A DNA stretch of 51,425 nucleotides from Chloroflexota bacterium (GCA_016210565.1 JACQUA010000070.1:1-51425), one strand, 5' to 3'; shown: positions 8,148 through 17,167, counted from the first letter of the stretch. Program-made: numbers and translations. The notes: generated by a model from the letters alone, not told the origin.

Positions 8148-8963
8148 ATGCCACAGCACAAGGGAATCTTCAGCTTCTTCCACCTGCCCTACCGGACGGC
8201 CAAACCACGGACCACCGGTTTGACGATGGTTGAGGGAGATTACATGCTGGCGGTGGCGGGCATGTACTGGCTCCACGACCTGGTGGACTGGGGCGCGGCC
8301 TACGTTGACCTCTTCAAGGTTGGGCCCACGATGATGTTCCAGCCGGAGGAGCTGGTTGCCAGGAAGTTGGGACTTCTCAACCAACACGACATCCGGCCGT
8401 ATCTCGGCGGCAACACTACCGAGACGGCCATCATGCAGGACTGTTTCCTGCCGCTCTGGCGGGAGGCGCGGGGCCTGGGCATCAACACCATCGAAATCTC
8501 CGACACCATTCAACCACTGACCCTTCCACAAAAGGTGAAACTCATCAAAATGGCCAGGAAGGAAGGGATCACGGTTTTCGCCGAGGTCGGGAAGAAGCTG
8601 ATCGGCGCCGGCGGGCCAAGGACACATATGCCTCTTTCCGAAGTCACGAGACAGATGAAGGAATGTTTGGATGCCGGAGCCGACAAGATAGTCTACGAGC
8701 ACACCGAGCTTGAGGACCTGGCCGAGAAGGGGGAGGGCCTGGGTTCGCTGCTGGAGGTGGCGGGGACCATCGGGGCCGACAATATAATGTTCGAGGTGCC
8801 GGTGGGCGAATGGAAAAGAGTGTCCCCCTTTGCGGCCTTCTACATCCAGAATTTCGGCACCAACGTGAACATAGGCGATGTGGACCCGCGCCACGTCTTG
8901 CAGATACAGAAATACCGGATGGGGTTTGGCACACGAAGCTCGGGCAAGGTAGCGCCGATTTGA
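8148..8963 (+). CDS. ComA-family protein (phosphosulfolactate synthase-like)
   Basis: 271 residues with an AGGAGGAG site upstream. Family landmarks: TAKPRTTGLTMVEGDYML near the N-terminus, VDLFKVGPT, IRPYLGGNTTE, INTIEISDTIQ, and the DAGADKIVYEHTE segment. ComA proteins are TIM barrels that add sulfite to phosphoenolpyruvate in coenzyme M synthesis; bacterial relatives often have other or unknown roles. No comB/comC or other coenzyme M genes are visible. Its neighbour is a solute-binding lipoprotein, so a role in using a sulfonate or another imported small acid is possible but unproven. Confidence 0.75.
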   Translation: MPQHKGIFSFFHLPYRTAKPRTTGLTMVEGDYMLAVAGMYWLHDLVDWGAAYVDLFKVGPTMMFQPEELVARKLGLLNQHDIRPYLGGNTTETAIMQDCFLPLWREARGLGINTIEISDTIQPLTLPQKVKLIKMARKEGITVFAEVGKKLIGAGGPRTHMPLSEVTRQMKECLDAGADKIVYEHTELEDLAEKGEGLGSLLEVAGTIGADNIMFEVPVGEWKRVSPFAAFYIQNFGTNVNIGDVDPRHVLQIQKYRMGFGTRSSGKVAPI

Positions 8964-8973
8964 TGGCTGGCCC

Positions 8974-9050
8974 GTCATTGCGAGCGAAACGAAGCAATCC
9001 CACGGCCTGTCAAGCCATCCAGGAGATTGCTTCGCTTCGCTCGCAATGAC
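8974..9050. terminator. Long hairpin repeat between convergent genes
   Basis: GTCATTGCGAGCGAAACGAAGCAATC (8974-8999; first 20 bases are enough to identify it) pairs with 9025-9050, nearly perfectly. It lies between two genes that converge, so it may end transcription on both strands. No T-tract follows; it is also a well-spread type of intergenic repeat. Confidence 0.5.
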
Positions 9051-9052
9051 AT

Positions 9053-11113
9053 CTAAGGCAACACGAAGGGGGAAAGGTTGTGGATGATCACGTCGTCCAA
9101 TGTCAGGTAGTCGCCGTGCCTGCCCTGCGGGTCAATCTTTTGCCTGATCGCGCCCCGGATGACCGCCGGCGGCCTGTTCACCACCCTGGCCCCGATGGTC
9201 CTGGCGATGGCGTCCCGGTCCAGGGCCTGCGCCTTCCGCACCAGAGAATTTATGTGAGTTGCCGGGTCGGCGGCCCGGACCAGGCCTTCATACAGCTTCA
9301 GCCAGACGCTCGAAGGAACGCGGCCCTCAGGGTAGCCGGCTTCGATAGCCGCCGCCCACAATGTCCTTATGGTGAGTCCCGCCGAGAGATTCTCAACAGG
9401 GTCGCTCGCTTTCAGACTGGAACTGACCCAGCTCAGGTCGGTAAGATAAGAGACGTCAGTCAACCCGCCCCAACCGAACTTCTCCACCAGGATACTGGTC
9501 CCATAGGCCTGAAGAAGGTCCAGGTCAAATTCCCGTGACAGACTTCCCCTCATTCTGGAGGCCGTTTCAAAATTCCTCTGGTAGGAATAGGTCCCACCCA
9601 ACTCCCTCAACAGGAGGGGGAGTACCTGCACCAGAATCCCCTCCCGGAGCGTAATGGACGATTGCACTCCGGGCGTGTTCCCAGGCTGCCTGGAGGTGCG
9701 ATTGACAAAGGCAAAGCCAAAGCCGTACAGGCTGTTGTTTTCGGCCGCCCGTACTAACGCCGCTTTTTCTCCCGGGGTCCTGCCGGCTTCGCCGTACAGT
9801 TTGTTGAACTCGTTGAAAGGCAGCACCTTTACGCTCATCCCGTACCAGTCTATCGGAAGGTCCTTGAAGACCTCCCTGGCAACGGCCAGCAGCTCGGGGA
9901 GATTGTCATCGGTAATCCACCGGTAGCCCTCGAACATCTGTTGGATTCTAAGTCCGGCGGGGGACGAGGCCGGTGCGCTCCGGACGGGCGGCCGGGCCAC
10001 GGCGATGTCGAACTCAGCCGAGAAGACGTTGTTCGACTCGTCGAGTTCTTCCACGGTGATTTTGGGATCGACAACCACCGTGAACCTGTGAGGCCCCGGC
10101 TCCAGCCTGTAAAGGTTGACCAGTTCGTCCAGGCCCAGGATGGCGGAAACAGTCTGGCCGGGAAGCAACTGCGGAACGCTGGCGGTAAACACCAGTCCGT
10201 TGTCGATGAGGAGCCAGTAGGCCACTTCGCCGGCGGCTTTTGTTCCGGAGTTGGTTATGGCCAGGCCCACCTGTCGCCCGGGCGCAAAGGGCGTCCCGGT
10301 GCTCAGCAGGCCGGCCTTGCTATCCAACAACACTACCGGTGTCTGCCAGCCGTTGAGCATCCCGGGCTTGAGATCGGGGAGATTGGTCGCAATCGTGAAT
10401 TCAGCCAGATATACGCTGGCCTCACCATTGACGCGCAACTCAAACTTGTGCTTTCCGGGTTTCAGGGAGAGGTCTCGCACCATCTCGTCCAGCCCGATCT
10501 TTTCGACTACGATTTCCCCTGGCTCCAGACCATGCCGGTGCCATCCGCTAACGAGGATACCGTTCACCAATAGCTCCCAGTTGAAATGCTCCGCCGGGTC
10601 GAGGCCGCCGTTAGTCACCGCCAGTCCCACTTCCCGCCCCGGCAGATAGTTGTCACCGTCGGTCAGGAGGTTGCCGTCGCGGTCCAGGAGAACGATGGGC
10701 GCCGGCCAGCCGCTAGTTTCCGACACGTGGGGTTTAAAAACGGACAGGGGACGGGCCACGGAGATAGGATGACTTTCCACGGACGAAAGGGGCAGAGAAG
10801 GGATTGCCTGCAACGGGGCAACAGCCGCGGGGGGAGGCCCTGTATCGGGCAGCGGAACGGCCTTTCCGTCTGGCAAGGGGGTCAAGACGAGAATCAGGGC
10901 GGCGGAGACGAGCGCGGCGCAGCCAGCATTATACGCGGGACGCCCTGGCCGCCTGGCTGACCGCCTCCTATCACCGGCGCGGAGAGACCCCCTTATCCCG
11001 GACAGGATTCGCCTGATCCCGGGAACGGAATGTCCTGGGTATTCTTCTAGAGACAGGTTACTGACACTTTGCCGGCGGGTCGCGGTCCGCCAGCAGCGGA
11101 AAAGATGAAGCAT
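9053..11113 (-). CDS. Surface/exported protein with CARDB-like repeats
   Basis: 686 residues if the ATG at 11113 is used; an upstream TTG at 11224 extends the frame but into repeat-like sequence, and the true start could be further inside. A single membrane segment (AALVSAALILVL) follows a basic stretch (RRRSARRPGRP). Two CARDB-like beta-sandwich repeats follow, each containing PIVLLDRDG/PVVLLDSKAG, PGREVGLAVTN-like and ELVNLYRLEPGPHRF-like blocks. The C-terminal ~300 residues are helical and unrecognised, with YRWITDDNLPELL and LPLLLRELGGTY. CARDB domains usually mediate adhesion or assembly. Function unknown. Confidence 0.65.
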   Translation of the reverse strand: MLHLFRCWRTATRRQSVSNLSLEEYPGHSVPGIRRILSGIRGSLRAGDRRRSARRPGRPAYNAGCAALVSAALILVLTPLPDGKAVPLPDTGPPPAAVAPLQAIPSLPLSSVESHPISVARPLSVFKPHVSETSGWPAPIVLLDRDGNLLTDGDNYLPGREVGLAVTNGGLDPAEHFNWELLVNGILVSGWHRHGLEPGEIVVEKIGLDEMVRDLSLKPGKHKFELRVNGEASVYLAEFTIATNLPDLKPGMLNGWQTPVVLLDSKAGLLSTGTPFAPGRQVGLAITNSGTKAAGEVAYWLLIDNGLVFTASVPQLLPGQTVSAILGLDELVNLYRLEPGPHRFTVVVDPKITVEELDESNNVFSAEFDIAVARPPVRSAPASSPAGLRIQQMFEGYRWITDDNLPELLAVAREVFKDLPIDWYGMSVKVLPFNEFNKLYGEAGRTPGEKAALVRAAENNSLYGFGFAFVNRTSRQPGNTPGVQSSITLREGILVQVLPLLLRELGGTYSYQRNFETASRMRGSLSREFDLDLLQAYGTSILVEKFGWGGLTDVSYLTDLSWVSSSLKASDPVENLSAGLTIRTLWAAAIEAGYPEGRVPSSVWLKLYEGLVRAADPATHINSLVRKAQALDRDAIARTIGARVVNRPPAVIRGAIRQKIDPQGRHGDYLTLDDVIIHNLSPFVLP

Positions 11114-11117
11114 TATA
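11112..11117 (-). promoter_or_regulatory. Possible -10 box of the CARDB gene
   Basis: TATAAT on the minus strand overlaps the first possible ATG (TATAATG). If this is the -10, translation must start inside the ORF or transcription starts elsewhere, so it weakens the choice of 11113 as start. No clear -35. Confidence 0.25.
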
Positions 11118-11139
11118 CCACAAGACCACTGTGAAAACG

Positions 11140-11405
11140 AAGACCCCGGATCCCAATTTCTAAATACTAACCCGGACGAGCCGGAACCAGGAAGGTCGTG
11201 GAAATCCCAAATCCGGAGCACCAAATCCTAAGCAAATTTAAAATGCGGATGTTCAAATGGCCGAACCGGTCCCGCCGAGGCCTCAGTCTCGAAATTCGCG
11301 AATATTGGAATTCCCTTGTGATTTGGAATTTTGGCAATTTTGACATTCGAATTTGTTTAGAGTTTAGAAATTCGGATTGGGGATTTTCGGGGATCTTATT
11401 GCTTT
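11140..11405. repeat. AT-rich intergenic inverted repeat
   Basis: Imperfect long inverted repeat: ATCCCAATTTCTAAATACTAA on the left and TTTAGAGTTTAGAAATTCGG on the right, with several GGAATTT-type short repeats between. The composition is markedly AT-rich against the neighbours. No gene seen. Together with the sequence up to 11513 this is a 400-nt gene-free stretch. Confidence 0.5.
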
Positions 11406-11513
11406 GACGATTGGTGATGGGCTATAATAATCGGCAGCAGAGAGACGCGAGACCCATCCGCAGTGACGTTTGGCCCGCTGGGGCTAACGGCGAGAGCCGC
11501 GCCCGTCTGCTGT

Positions 11514-11599
11514 GCCGAAGTGGCGGAATGGCAGACGCGCTACGTTCAGGGCGTAGTGTCCGAACGGACATGAGGGTTCAAATCCCTCCTTCGGCACCA
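11514..11599 (+). tRNA. tRNA-Leu (anticodon CAG)
   Basis: Full cloverleaf with CCA encoded. Acceptor GCCGAAG pairs with CTTCGGC; anticodon stem CTACG/CGTAG closes the loop TTCAGGG with CAG at 34-36; a long variable arm (TGTCCGAACGGACA) is typical of leucine tRNAs; T-loop GGTTCAAATCC. Confidence 0.95.
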
Positions 11600-11608
11600 T
11601 CTCTATTG

Positions 11609-11685
11609 GCGCTTGTAGCTCAGTTGGATAGAGCGTAGCCCTGCGGAGGCTAAGGCCGTGGGTTCGAGACCCGCCAAGCGCGCCA
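11609..11685 (+). tRNA. tRNA-Arg (anticodon GCG)
   Basis: Acceptor GCGCTTG pairs with CAAGCGC, discriminator G, CCA encoded. Anticodon stem TAGCC/GGCTA closes the loop CTGCGGA, so positions 34-36 read GCG. Most bacteria read CGC codons with ACG (inosine) instead, so a GCG tRNA is unusual. Only 9 nt separate it from tRNA-Leu. Confidence 0.92.
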
Positions 11686-11897
11686 CTTCCTTTCCCAACC
11701 ACCGGACGCGCCCCAATGCGCGATTGTTCCCGACCCAATGTTAGGGGCGGACCCGCGGGTCCGCCCGCCCCGCCGAGCCTCCAGGCTCGCACCACCACAC
11801 CGGGGGCGTAGCCGCAGGTCTTCAGCCTGCGGGGGTGGCCACGGCAAACAAAGCCATGCCGGCCTCTTCGTAGCGTCTGAATCTCAGAACAAAGCCC

Positions 11898-11925
11898 TTG
11901 TGGACTATTGATAATGGTGTATAAT
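11898..11925 (+). promoter_or_regulatory. Promoter of tRNA-Val
   Basis: TTGTGG (11898-11903) and TATAAT (11920-11925) are 16 nt apart, and the tRNA begins 8 nt after the -10, so the transcript would have almost no leader. Confidence 0.6.
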
Positions 11926-11932
11926 TGAACAA

Positions 11933-12006
11933 GGGCGGTTAGCTCAGTTGGCTAGAGCGTCTGTTTTACACACAGAAGGCCAGCGGTTCAAGTCCGTTAC
12001 CGCCCA
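11933..12006 (+). tRNA. tRNA-Val (anticodon UAC)
   Basis: Acceptor GGGCGGT pairs with ACCGCCC, discriminator A; CCA is not encoded. Anticodon stem TCTGT/ACAGA closes the loop TTTACAC with TAC at 34-36. T-arm AGCGGTTCAAGTCCGTT contains one mismatch-like pair but folds. Confidence 0.93.
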
Positions 12007-12030
12007 GTTTCTCTGTTATCAAGTAAACAC

Positions 12031-12130
12031 GGCGTTACTGCAAAAAGCCATCCTTCTGTTACAATGAGCAGAAAATGAGATACAAACAACAGCTCGAAAT
12101 TCAGGTTTTTGACCTTTTTGCAGTAACGCC
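12031..12130. mobile_element. 100-bp MITE-like element next to tRNA-Val
   Basis: Perfect 17-bp terminal inverted repeats: GGCGTTACTGCAAAAAG (12031-12047) and CTTTTTGCAGTAACGCC (12114-12130). The 66-nt centre has no gene. It starts 24 nt after tRNA-Val. No clear target duplication, so a transposon end or an intergenic hairpin are both possible. Confidence 0.5.
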
Positions 12131-12185
12131 AAGCATGTCTATATTCAGATTTCCAAGTGTGCATTAGGCGCAGCAACGAACAGAT

Positions 12186-12792
12186 ATGGACACGAAACTT
12201 GAAGACAGCGGTAAAGAGTACTTATGGAACGGCGCGCAATGGGTGGAAGCCAAATCGAGAACGGTCGTGTCCGAATCCGATGCAAGCAGATTGAGTAAGA
12301 AGCTACAACGCAAGATTGGTTCTTCCAATGTGCCGCGAACGGTTACGGGTTCTGTCTTCTTCTTCTTCTGGGATAAGTACAAGGAAGATATGGAGAACCT
12401 AGGAAGAACAAACCAGCTAAATCAAGACAACAAACTCGTTAAATCCCTGAAGAAACGAGAGCATGTTTGGGCTTTTGCCCGGAGAGAAAACGCGACATAC
12501 ATTCTTGTAATGGATTTGGTGGTTGCGTTCACGCGTGACAAATACACGCGGCGACTTTGGGTTTAGGTACGGCAAATACTGTGCTGTCGGCAGCGACGAA
12601 TGCCGGTACTTTGACGCGGATTCTTGTCCCGACGCTGAACCTTTAATTAGAGGTCTGAGCTTTTTCAAGAAGGATACAAAGGTGAAAACAACCGGGCAGA
12701 TGTTCCAGGGTCGAAATGCAGTACGCCCTCTGACTATGGCAGATGAGTCCAGAATTATGGAACTGTCGAAGAAATGCCCGGCTATCCGCTAA
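12186..12792 (+). pseudogene. Frameshifted unknown protein
   Basis: Two overlapping frames join into one protein. The first (ATG 12186) reads to RRENATYILVMDLVV, the second resumes RVTNTRGDFGFRYGKYCAVG and ends at 12792. The join lies near 12525-12535, where a single-base shift repairs the frame to about 202 residues. A run of phenylalanines (VFFFFW) lies in the middle. I do not recognise the family. The break could be a real mutation or a sequencing error. Confidence 0.5.
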
Positions 12793-12884
12793 GCTAACGG
12801 TATTTCAAGTGTCCTGGTGCTGTCTATCGTCAAGTACTGTCCATTTTCGGAACCTCGCCGCTGCGCCCGGCGCCGCTGAAGGAA

Positions 12885-14045
12885 TCATTTCATCAGCGGG
12901 CCGAAGATCCCTTTGCTGATACCTATCATCTCGCCTTTTAGCATGACCCCTTCCTCGTCCTCGACCACGACGGGGTCGCCCTGCCGGGGCACGAGGCCCT
13001 GATAGTCGGCTGGAAGGGGGACATCCGTTCTGGCGCTGGGCCGGAAGATTCCCCGGGCAAATACGGTCTGCCCTTCTCTGGTCAGAAGCCAGTTGATGAA
13101 GACTTTGGCCGCGTTGGGGTGGGGGAGTTGCCCGGCCGGTATGGAAACACAGCTACCGCTGGCGGTGACCAGCCCTCCTTCTTTTACCCGCACCTTGGCC
13201 ACGGGGGCGCCGGCGTCTTTGAACTCCAGCAAGGATGGGGCGTGGAGCGCGGAGCCCACGGCATACTTACCCCGGGCCAGCCATTCCGCTGAAAGGCGCA
13301 GGTCCCTGATCGGCGCCGGCTCCTGCTTCACAAAATCGCGAAGATAGTCTCTGGCCTTATCGCGCCCCCAGACACGCGCCATAAACGAGACCCAGGCGTT
13401 CCCCGAACCGGCGACCGTTGGGTCGCCCATGACGATCTTGCCCTTCCACCTCGGGTCCAGGAGGTCCAGATAGGACGTTATGTCCCCCTCTTTGACCAGA
13501 TCGGTATTGCGGTCCACGTAGGAACTGTATTCAGCGCTGAAGGGGACGACGAGCTTCTCCCGGTCCATGAAAAGCCTGCCGCCCATCCAGTTCTTGAGGT
13601 CCTTCACCTCGGACAACATGAGCATCGGTTCGATGGCGCCGAGTATGCCGGCAGGTTTCATCTCGTTCAGGGTGGTTGTGGCGCCCAGCCCAATGATGTC
13701 TATCAAATATAGCCCGGCGCGGCGCTCCGCCGTCAGCTTGGCCGTGGCCTCCGTCCCCTTGGCCACTACGGTGAACTCGACGTCGATGCCGTACTTTTCC
13801 CGAAAGGCATTGATGATGCCTGTCCTGGCTTCGGGACTCCACTGGGTAATGATGCTGACCGTCCCTTCCCTCCGGGCAGCCTGGACCACTTTCTCCCACT
13901 CCACCTCCGACGCCTCCTTGACGGTTTTGACGGGAGGACCGGCTGCCTCAGTGGGTTTGGCCGGCGGCGTTTCCTTTGCGCCACAGGCCCCCATGACGAA
14001 GGCGATCACCACAGCGACGCCAATCAATAAATATAAGCCTTTCAA
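12885..14045 (-). CDS. Extracellular solute-binding lipoprotein, paralogue 2
   Basis: 386 residues from a TTG start with GGAGG seven bases upstream. The signal peptide ends VMGAC (Cys21). Binding-protein landmarks: DPRWKGKIVMGDPTVAGSG and HPNAAKVFINWLLTREGQT. It lies upstream (in the reverse direction downstream) of the MmgE/PrpD gene, 278 nt away and co-directional, with a hairpin repeat between. Extra 30-residue tail (EDEEGVMLKGEMIG) is not seen in paralogues 1 and 4. Confidence 0.85.
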   Translation of the reverse strand: MKGLYLLIGVAVVIAFVMGACGAKETPPAKPTEAAGPPVKTVKEASEVEWEKVVQAARREGTVSIITQWSPEARTGIINAFREKYGIDVEFTVVAKGTEATAKLTAERRAGLYLIDIIGLGATTTLNEMKPAGILGAIEPMLMLSEVKDLKNWMGGRLFMDREKLVVPFSAEYSSYVDRNTDLVKEGDITSYLDLLDPRWKGKIVMGDPTVAGSGNAWVSFMARVWGRDKARDYLRDFVKQEPAPIRDLRLSAEWLARGKYAVGSALHAPSLLEFKDAGAPVAKVRVKEGGLVTASGSCVSIPAGQLPHPNAAKVFINWLLTREGQTVFARGIFRPSARTDVPLPADYQGLVPRQGDPVVVEDEEGVMLKGEMIGISKGIFGPLMK

Positions 14046-14112
14046 TTCTTGACCTCCTTAGCCGGACAAAGCCGGAAATTCCAGGTTCCGACAATCAGCA
14101 TTGTTACGAAAG

Positions 14113-14239
14113 TGTCACCCTGAGCCGAAGCCCTGAGCGAAGCGAAGGGGCAGTCGAAGGGTCTTTCGCCGCGCGCCCCACCCAGAAAGATTCTTCGGCT
14201 ACGCCCGCTGCGCTCGCTTCGCTCAGAATGACAGGTGAC
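14113..14239. repeat. CACCCTGAGC-type hairpin repeat, copy 1
   Basis: Opens GTCACCCTGAGCCGAAGCCC and closes GCTCAGAATGACAGGTGAC, giving a long imperfect hairpin. Copies at 15780-15915 and 17783-17928 sit in the next two gaps; the tandem array at 21081-21323 is made of half units. A further hairpin ACCCCCGA/TCGGGGGT lies at about 14302-14322. Confidence 0.65.
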
Positions 14240-14323
14240 GCAGCCATTATCATTGTTCATAGTGCCTGGCGACCAAGCATGGAGGATTGATTCGTCACTC
14301 ACCCCCGATCCAGTCGGGGGTCG

Positions 14324-15754
14324 TCATTCGTCATTTCGGTTAGGCCATCTGGCGGCAATGAGCGCCGCCAGATCCGACACATCATCTACCTCCTCCAGCC
14401 GGCGCAGAATCTCCAGCATCCGGTCGCACCTCCGCTTTGGCAGCACGGATGCGACCACCTTGGTGAACCTGTTTTCCCTCTCCTCCGGAGTGAAAGGGTT
14501 TTCAGGAGTCCCTTTTACCCAGCCGTTGTGACCCTGTCGGAACTCCCTACCGTCTTTGGTCTTCAGGGTAAGAATGCAGGGCCACGTTGCGGGGTATAAC
14601 TTGTCCAGATCGGGGTCCGCGACGACATCGATCCGCTTGAACAGTTCGATGTGGCGTGGGTCCTTCACGTTAGCCTCAGACTTGAACTGGCGGGTGAACT
14701 CAGTTCCGGCCTCCCCTTTGTAGGCGGCGAAGGCGAGCATATACCGCATGCTTCTGCTTACAGAACCCGACCCATCGACAGAGGGATAAGCCGGTGAACC
14801 GACCAGCGCCACATGGGCGGTCGCCAGTTGGCACGTAATCCGCTCTATGTCCTCGGCGCGAATCTGGTTCTTACGGAGCACCTCGAAAAGCGTCTCTATG
14901 CCCGGGACCATGGGTCCTCCTACGCCAAACCGGCTGCAGGTGGTGTGCTTTATCTCGTACACCTTTCCCAGATTCTCGGTCAGCTTTGCCGGGTCAGGGT
15001 TTCCCGAATGGGCGGCCAGGAATCCGCGGGGTCCCTCGAATACCGCGCTGATGCCCACCACACCCATCTGCGCCAACAGAGCTGCCAGGACTCCGCCCTG
15101 CGCCGCTCTGCCGCAACTGACCCTGTGGGCAAAGGGGCTCCGGCCGGGTTGCACCAGGGGAGGGGCCCCCGCCCCTTGTACAGCGGCAATGCTTATGGCT
15201 TCGGCCAATATGTCTCGTTCCAATCCGAGAAGCTTGCCTGCGGCTACGGCACAGCCGATGGGTGTGCAAATAGCGGTGGGATGAAAGCCCCGGCCGTAGG
15301 CATTGCCGGATCCCAGCCCCATCCCTACCCTCGCCATGATCTCGCAACCGACCACTGTTGCCAGTATCAGGTCTTTGCCACTGGCATGCTCCCGCTCGGC
15401 AACAGCCATGGTGGCCGGGATCACGCAGGAAGAAAGATGCAAAGAAGAAGCATGGTGTGTGCTATCAAAGGCGCCGAAGCTAAGCACCGTGTTGGCGAAA
15501 GCTGCATTGATGCACGGCACTTTGCAACCCTCCGGCACCAGGCTGGACTCCTTGGTCCCGCCCATTTGCCTGAAGAATGGCGGCAGACCCATGACATCTA
15601 CCTGTAACTCCCGTTCGGGATCGATCCTGGCGGCGACTGCGGTGCTGCCAACCTGATCCCTGATGAAGAGCCTGGTGAATTCCACAACGTCGCGTGGCAG
15701 GTCCTCGAATCTGAGACTGCAAGAGAAGTCAGCCAGTTGGTCCCGGATCGCCAT
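14324..15754 (-). CDS. MmgE/PrpD family protein
   Basis: 476 residues, near the family's usual 450-480. Typical blocks: INAAFANTVLSFGAFDSTH near residue 85-105, GRGFHPTAICTPIGCAVAAG, SCGRAAQGGVLAALLAQMG, and KHTTCSRFG. The family includes 2-methylcitrate dehydratase, aconitate decarboxylase and many uncharacterised hydro-lyases. No prpB/prpC is nearby, so a propionate role is not supported; it likely acts on a tricarboxylic or related organic acid brought in by the adjacent binding protein (inference). ATG with an AAGGAA site. Confidence 0.85.
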   Translation of the reverse strand: MAIRDQLADFSCSLRFEDLPRDVVEFTRLFIRDQVGSTAVAARIDPERELQVDVMGLPPFFRQMGGTKESSLVPEGCKVPCINAAFANTVLSFGAFDSTHHASSLHLSSCVIPATMAVAEREHASGKDLILATVVGCEIMARVGMGLGSGNAYGRGFHPTAICTPIGCAVAAGKLLGLERDILAEAISIAAVQGAGAPPLVQPGRSPFAHRVSCGRAAQGGVLAALLAQMGVVGISAVFEGPRGFLAAHSGNPDPAKLTENLGKVYEIKHTTCSRFGVGGPMVPGIETLFEVLRKNQIRAEDIERITCQLATAHVALVGSPAYPSVDGSGSVSRSMRYMLAFAAYKGEAGTEFTRQFKSEANVKDPRHIELFKRIDVVADPDLDKLYPATWPCILTLKTKDGREFRQGHNGWVKGTPENPFTPEERENRFTKVVASVLPKRRCDRMLEILRRLEEVDDVSDLAALIAARWPNRNDE

Positions 15755-15779
15755 ATCTCTAATTCCTTGCTACGAAAAT

Positions 15780-15915
15780 GTCACCCTGAGCCGGAGCCCT
15801 GAGCGAAGCGAAGGGGCAGTCGAAGGGTCTTTCGTCTCGCATCCCACCCCAAAGGATTCTTCGACTATCCCGATTCTATCGTCACTGCGCTCGCTTCGCA
15901 AGAATGACAGGTGAC
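15780..15915. repeat. CACCCTGAGC-type hairpin repeat, copy 2
   Basis: Same ends as copy 1 (GTCACCCTGAGCCGGAGCCC ... AGAATGACAGGTGAC). The whole gap 15755-16063 holds only this element and short hairpins; no gene seen. Confidence 0.65.
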
Positions 15916-16063
15916 TCAGGCATGTTCATGCTTCATCGCGCTGGGCCGGCCAAGCATGGAGGACTGATAACCAGTTGATGCTGTAATGGTTCAGTCTTTG
16001 CTGCTCAACCATGAACGACCCGGCTCGTCGGGGTCGCTCGGGGGAGAATCCGGCAGGCCTGGG

Positions 16064-17167
16064 TCACATGGCGAGTCCTACTCCAAGCCCTGGAGCTCCG
16101 GGAACCCGCATGGCGCCGTTTTTGATCTCTACGCCGCGGAAAGGATCATTGACAAACCGGCTGAACTCGGCGAGCTGGCAGGCGTAGCCGATGTTGATGG
16201 TCGAGGCGATGAAATGCATGGCAGCGGCCGAAAGAATGCTGGGGCCCACACAGGCGACGAGACACTTCAGCTTGCCCAACCGGCAGATATCGGCCACTCT
16301 TTTTGCTTCCCGCAGGCCGCCGTGCGTCACCCCAATGGAGACACACCCGGCGAACCCGTCCTTTACCAGGCGAAAGACGTTTTCCGCCGTTTTCGCGCTC
16401 TCGTGGGCTTCAATCAAGCAGTTCACGTTCCGGCTCACCCTGACCAGACCGGCGAAGTCATCTTCCGGCACCGGCTGCTCCACCATCTCTATCCGGTACG
16501 GTTCCATCTGTTTGATGGATTCGATGGCCGCGTCTGCGGAGTAGCTCTGGTTCGGGTCGGTGGTCAGGTGGATATCGGCGCCCACCGCCTCCCTGATGGC
16601 CCTTACCCGGGCCAGGTCTTCGGCGGGATGGCCTTCCAGCTTGATTTTCAAGTACCGGTAGCCTTCCCGGGTCAGCCGAAGGGCGTTTTCCGCCATTTCG
16701 GCCGGCTCTTTTATGCCCAGCATCCTCAGTACGGGAATCTCGTCACGTACCAGGCCGCCCAGCAATTGGTACACAGGCAGGCCGGCGGCCCTGGCCATGA
16801 TGTCGTGGAGGGCCATGTCGATCGCCGACCGGGCCGATATCCCCGCATTGATGCGGTCCGCGGGGTCACCGGCCGGAATCTCGGACAAGGGCATCTGTTC
16901 CAGGTCAAGCAGTATCTTCGCAATGTCATACGGGTCTTTGCCCGCCAGATACCGGCCATAGCTCTGGAAGACAGCTTTGAGGATGGGAGGCTTAACGCCA
17001 TCGTAGGGGGGGTTGGCGCTGGCAAACCCCAGTCCGGTGATGCTGGCGCCGGTATTTATCTTCAGGACCGTCCCCTCTCCCACCGGTGAAGCCGAAAGAG
17101 CGGTCTTCCACTTGGGATCGTCCTTGACCAGCACCATGGGCGTGGTCTCGATGTCTTTGATCTTCAC
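16064..17167 (-). CDS. Enolase-superfamily (mandelate racemase/MLE-like) enzyme
   Basis: 367 residues with an N-terminal capping domain and a TIM barrel. YLKIKLEG carries the KxK catalytic lysines; TTDPNQSY and MVEQPVPEDD carry the first two metal ligands. The third ligand region reads IEAHESAKT, with His where most members have Asp (ADES). The strand before the GG turn reads VSIGVTHGGL, with no lysine where MLE-type enzymes have one. So chemistry probably differs from racemisation/cycloisomerisation. Its GTG overlaps the cupin stop (GTGA), so the two are co-translated. Substrate unknown. Confidence 0.8.
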   Translation of the reverse strand: MKIKDIETTPMVLVKDDPKWKTALSASPVGEGTVLKINTGASITGLGFASANPPYDGVKPPILKAVFQSYGRYLAGKDPYDIAKILLDLEQMPLSEIPAGDPADRINAGISARSAIDMALHDIMARAAGLPVYQLLGGLVRDEIPVLRMLGIKEPAEMAENALRLTREGYRYLKIKLEGHPAEDLARVRAIREAVGADIHLTTDPNQSYSADAAIESIKQMEPYRIEMVEQPVPEDDFAGLVRVSRNVNCLIEAHESAKTAENVFRLVKDGFAGCVSIGVTHGGLREAKRVADICRLGKLKCLVACVGPSILSAAAMHFIASTINIGYACQLAEFSRFVNDPFRGVEIKNGAMRVPGAPGLGVGLAM

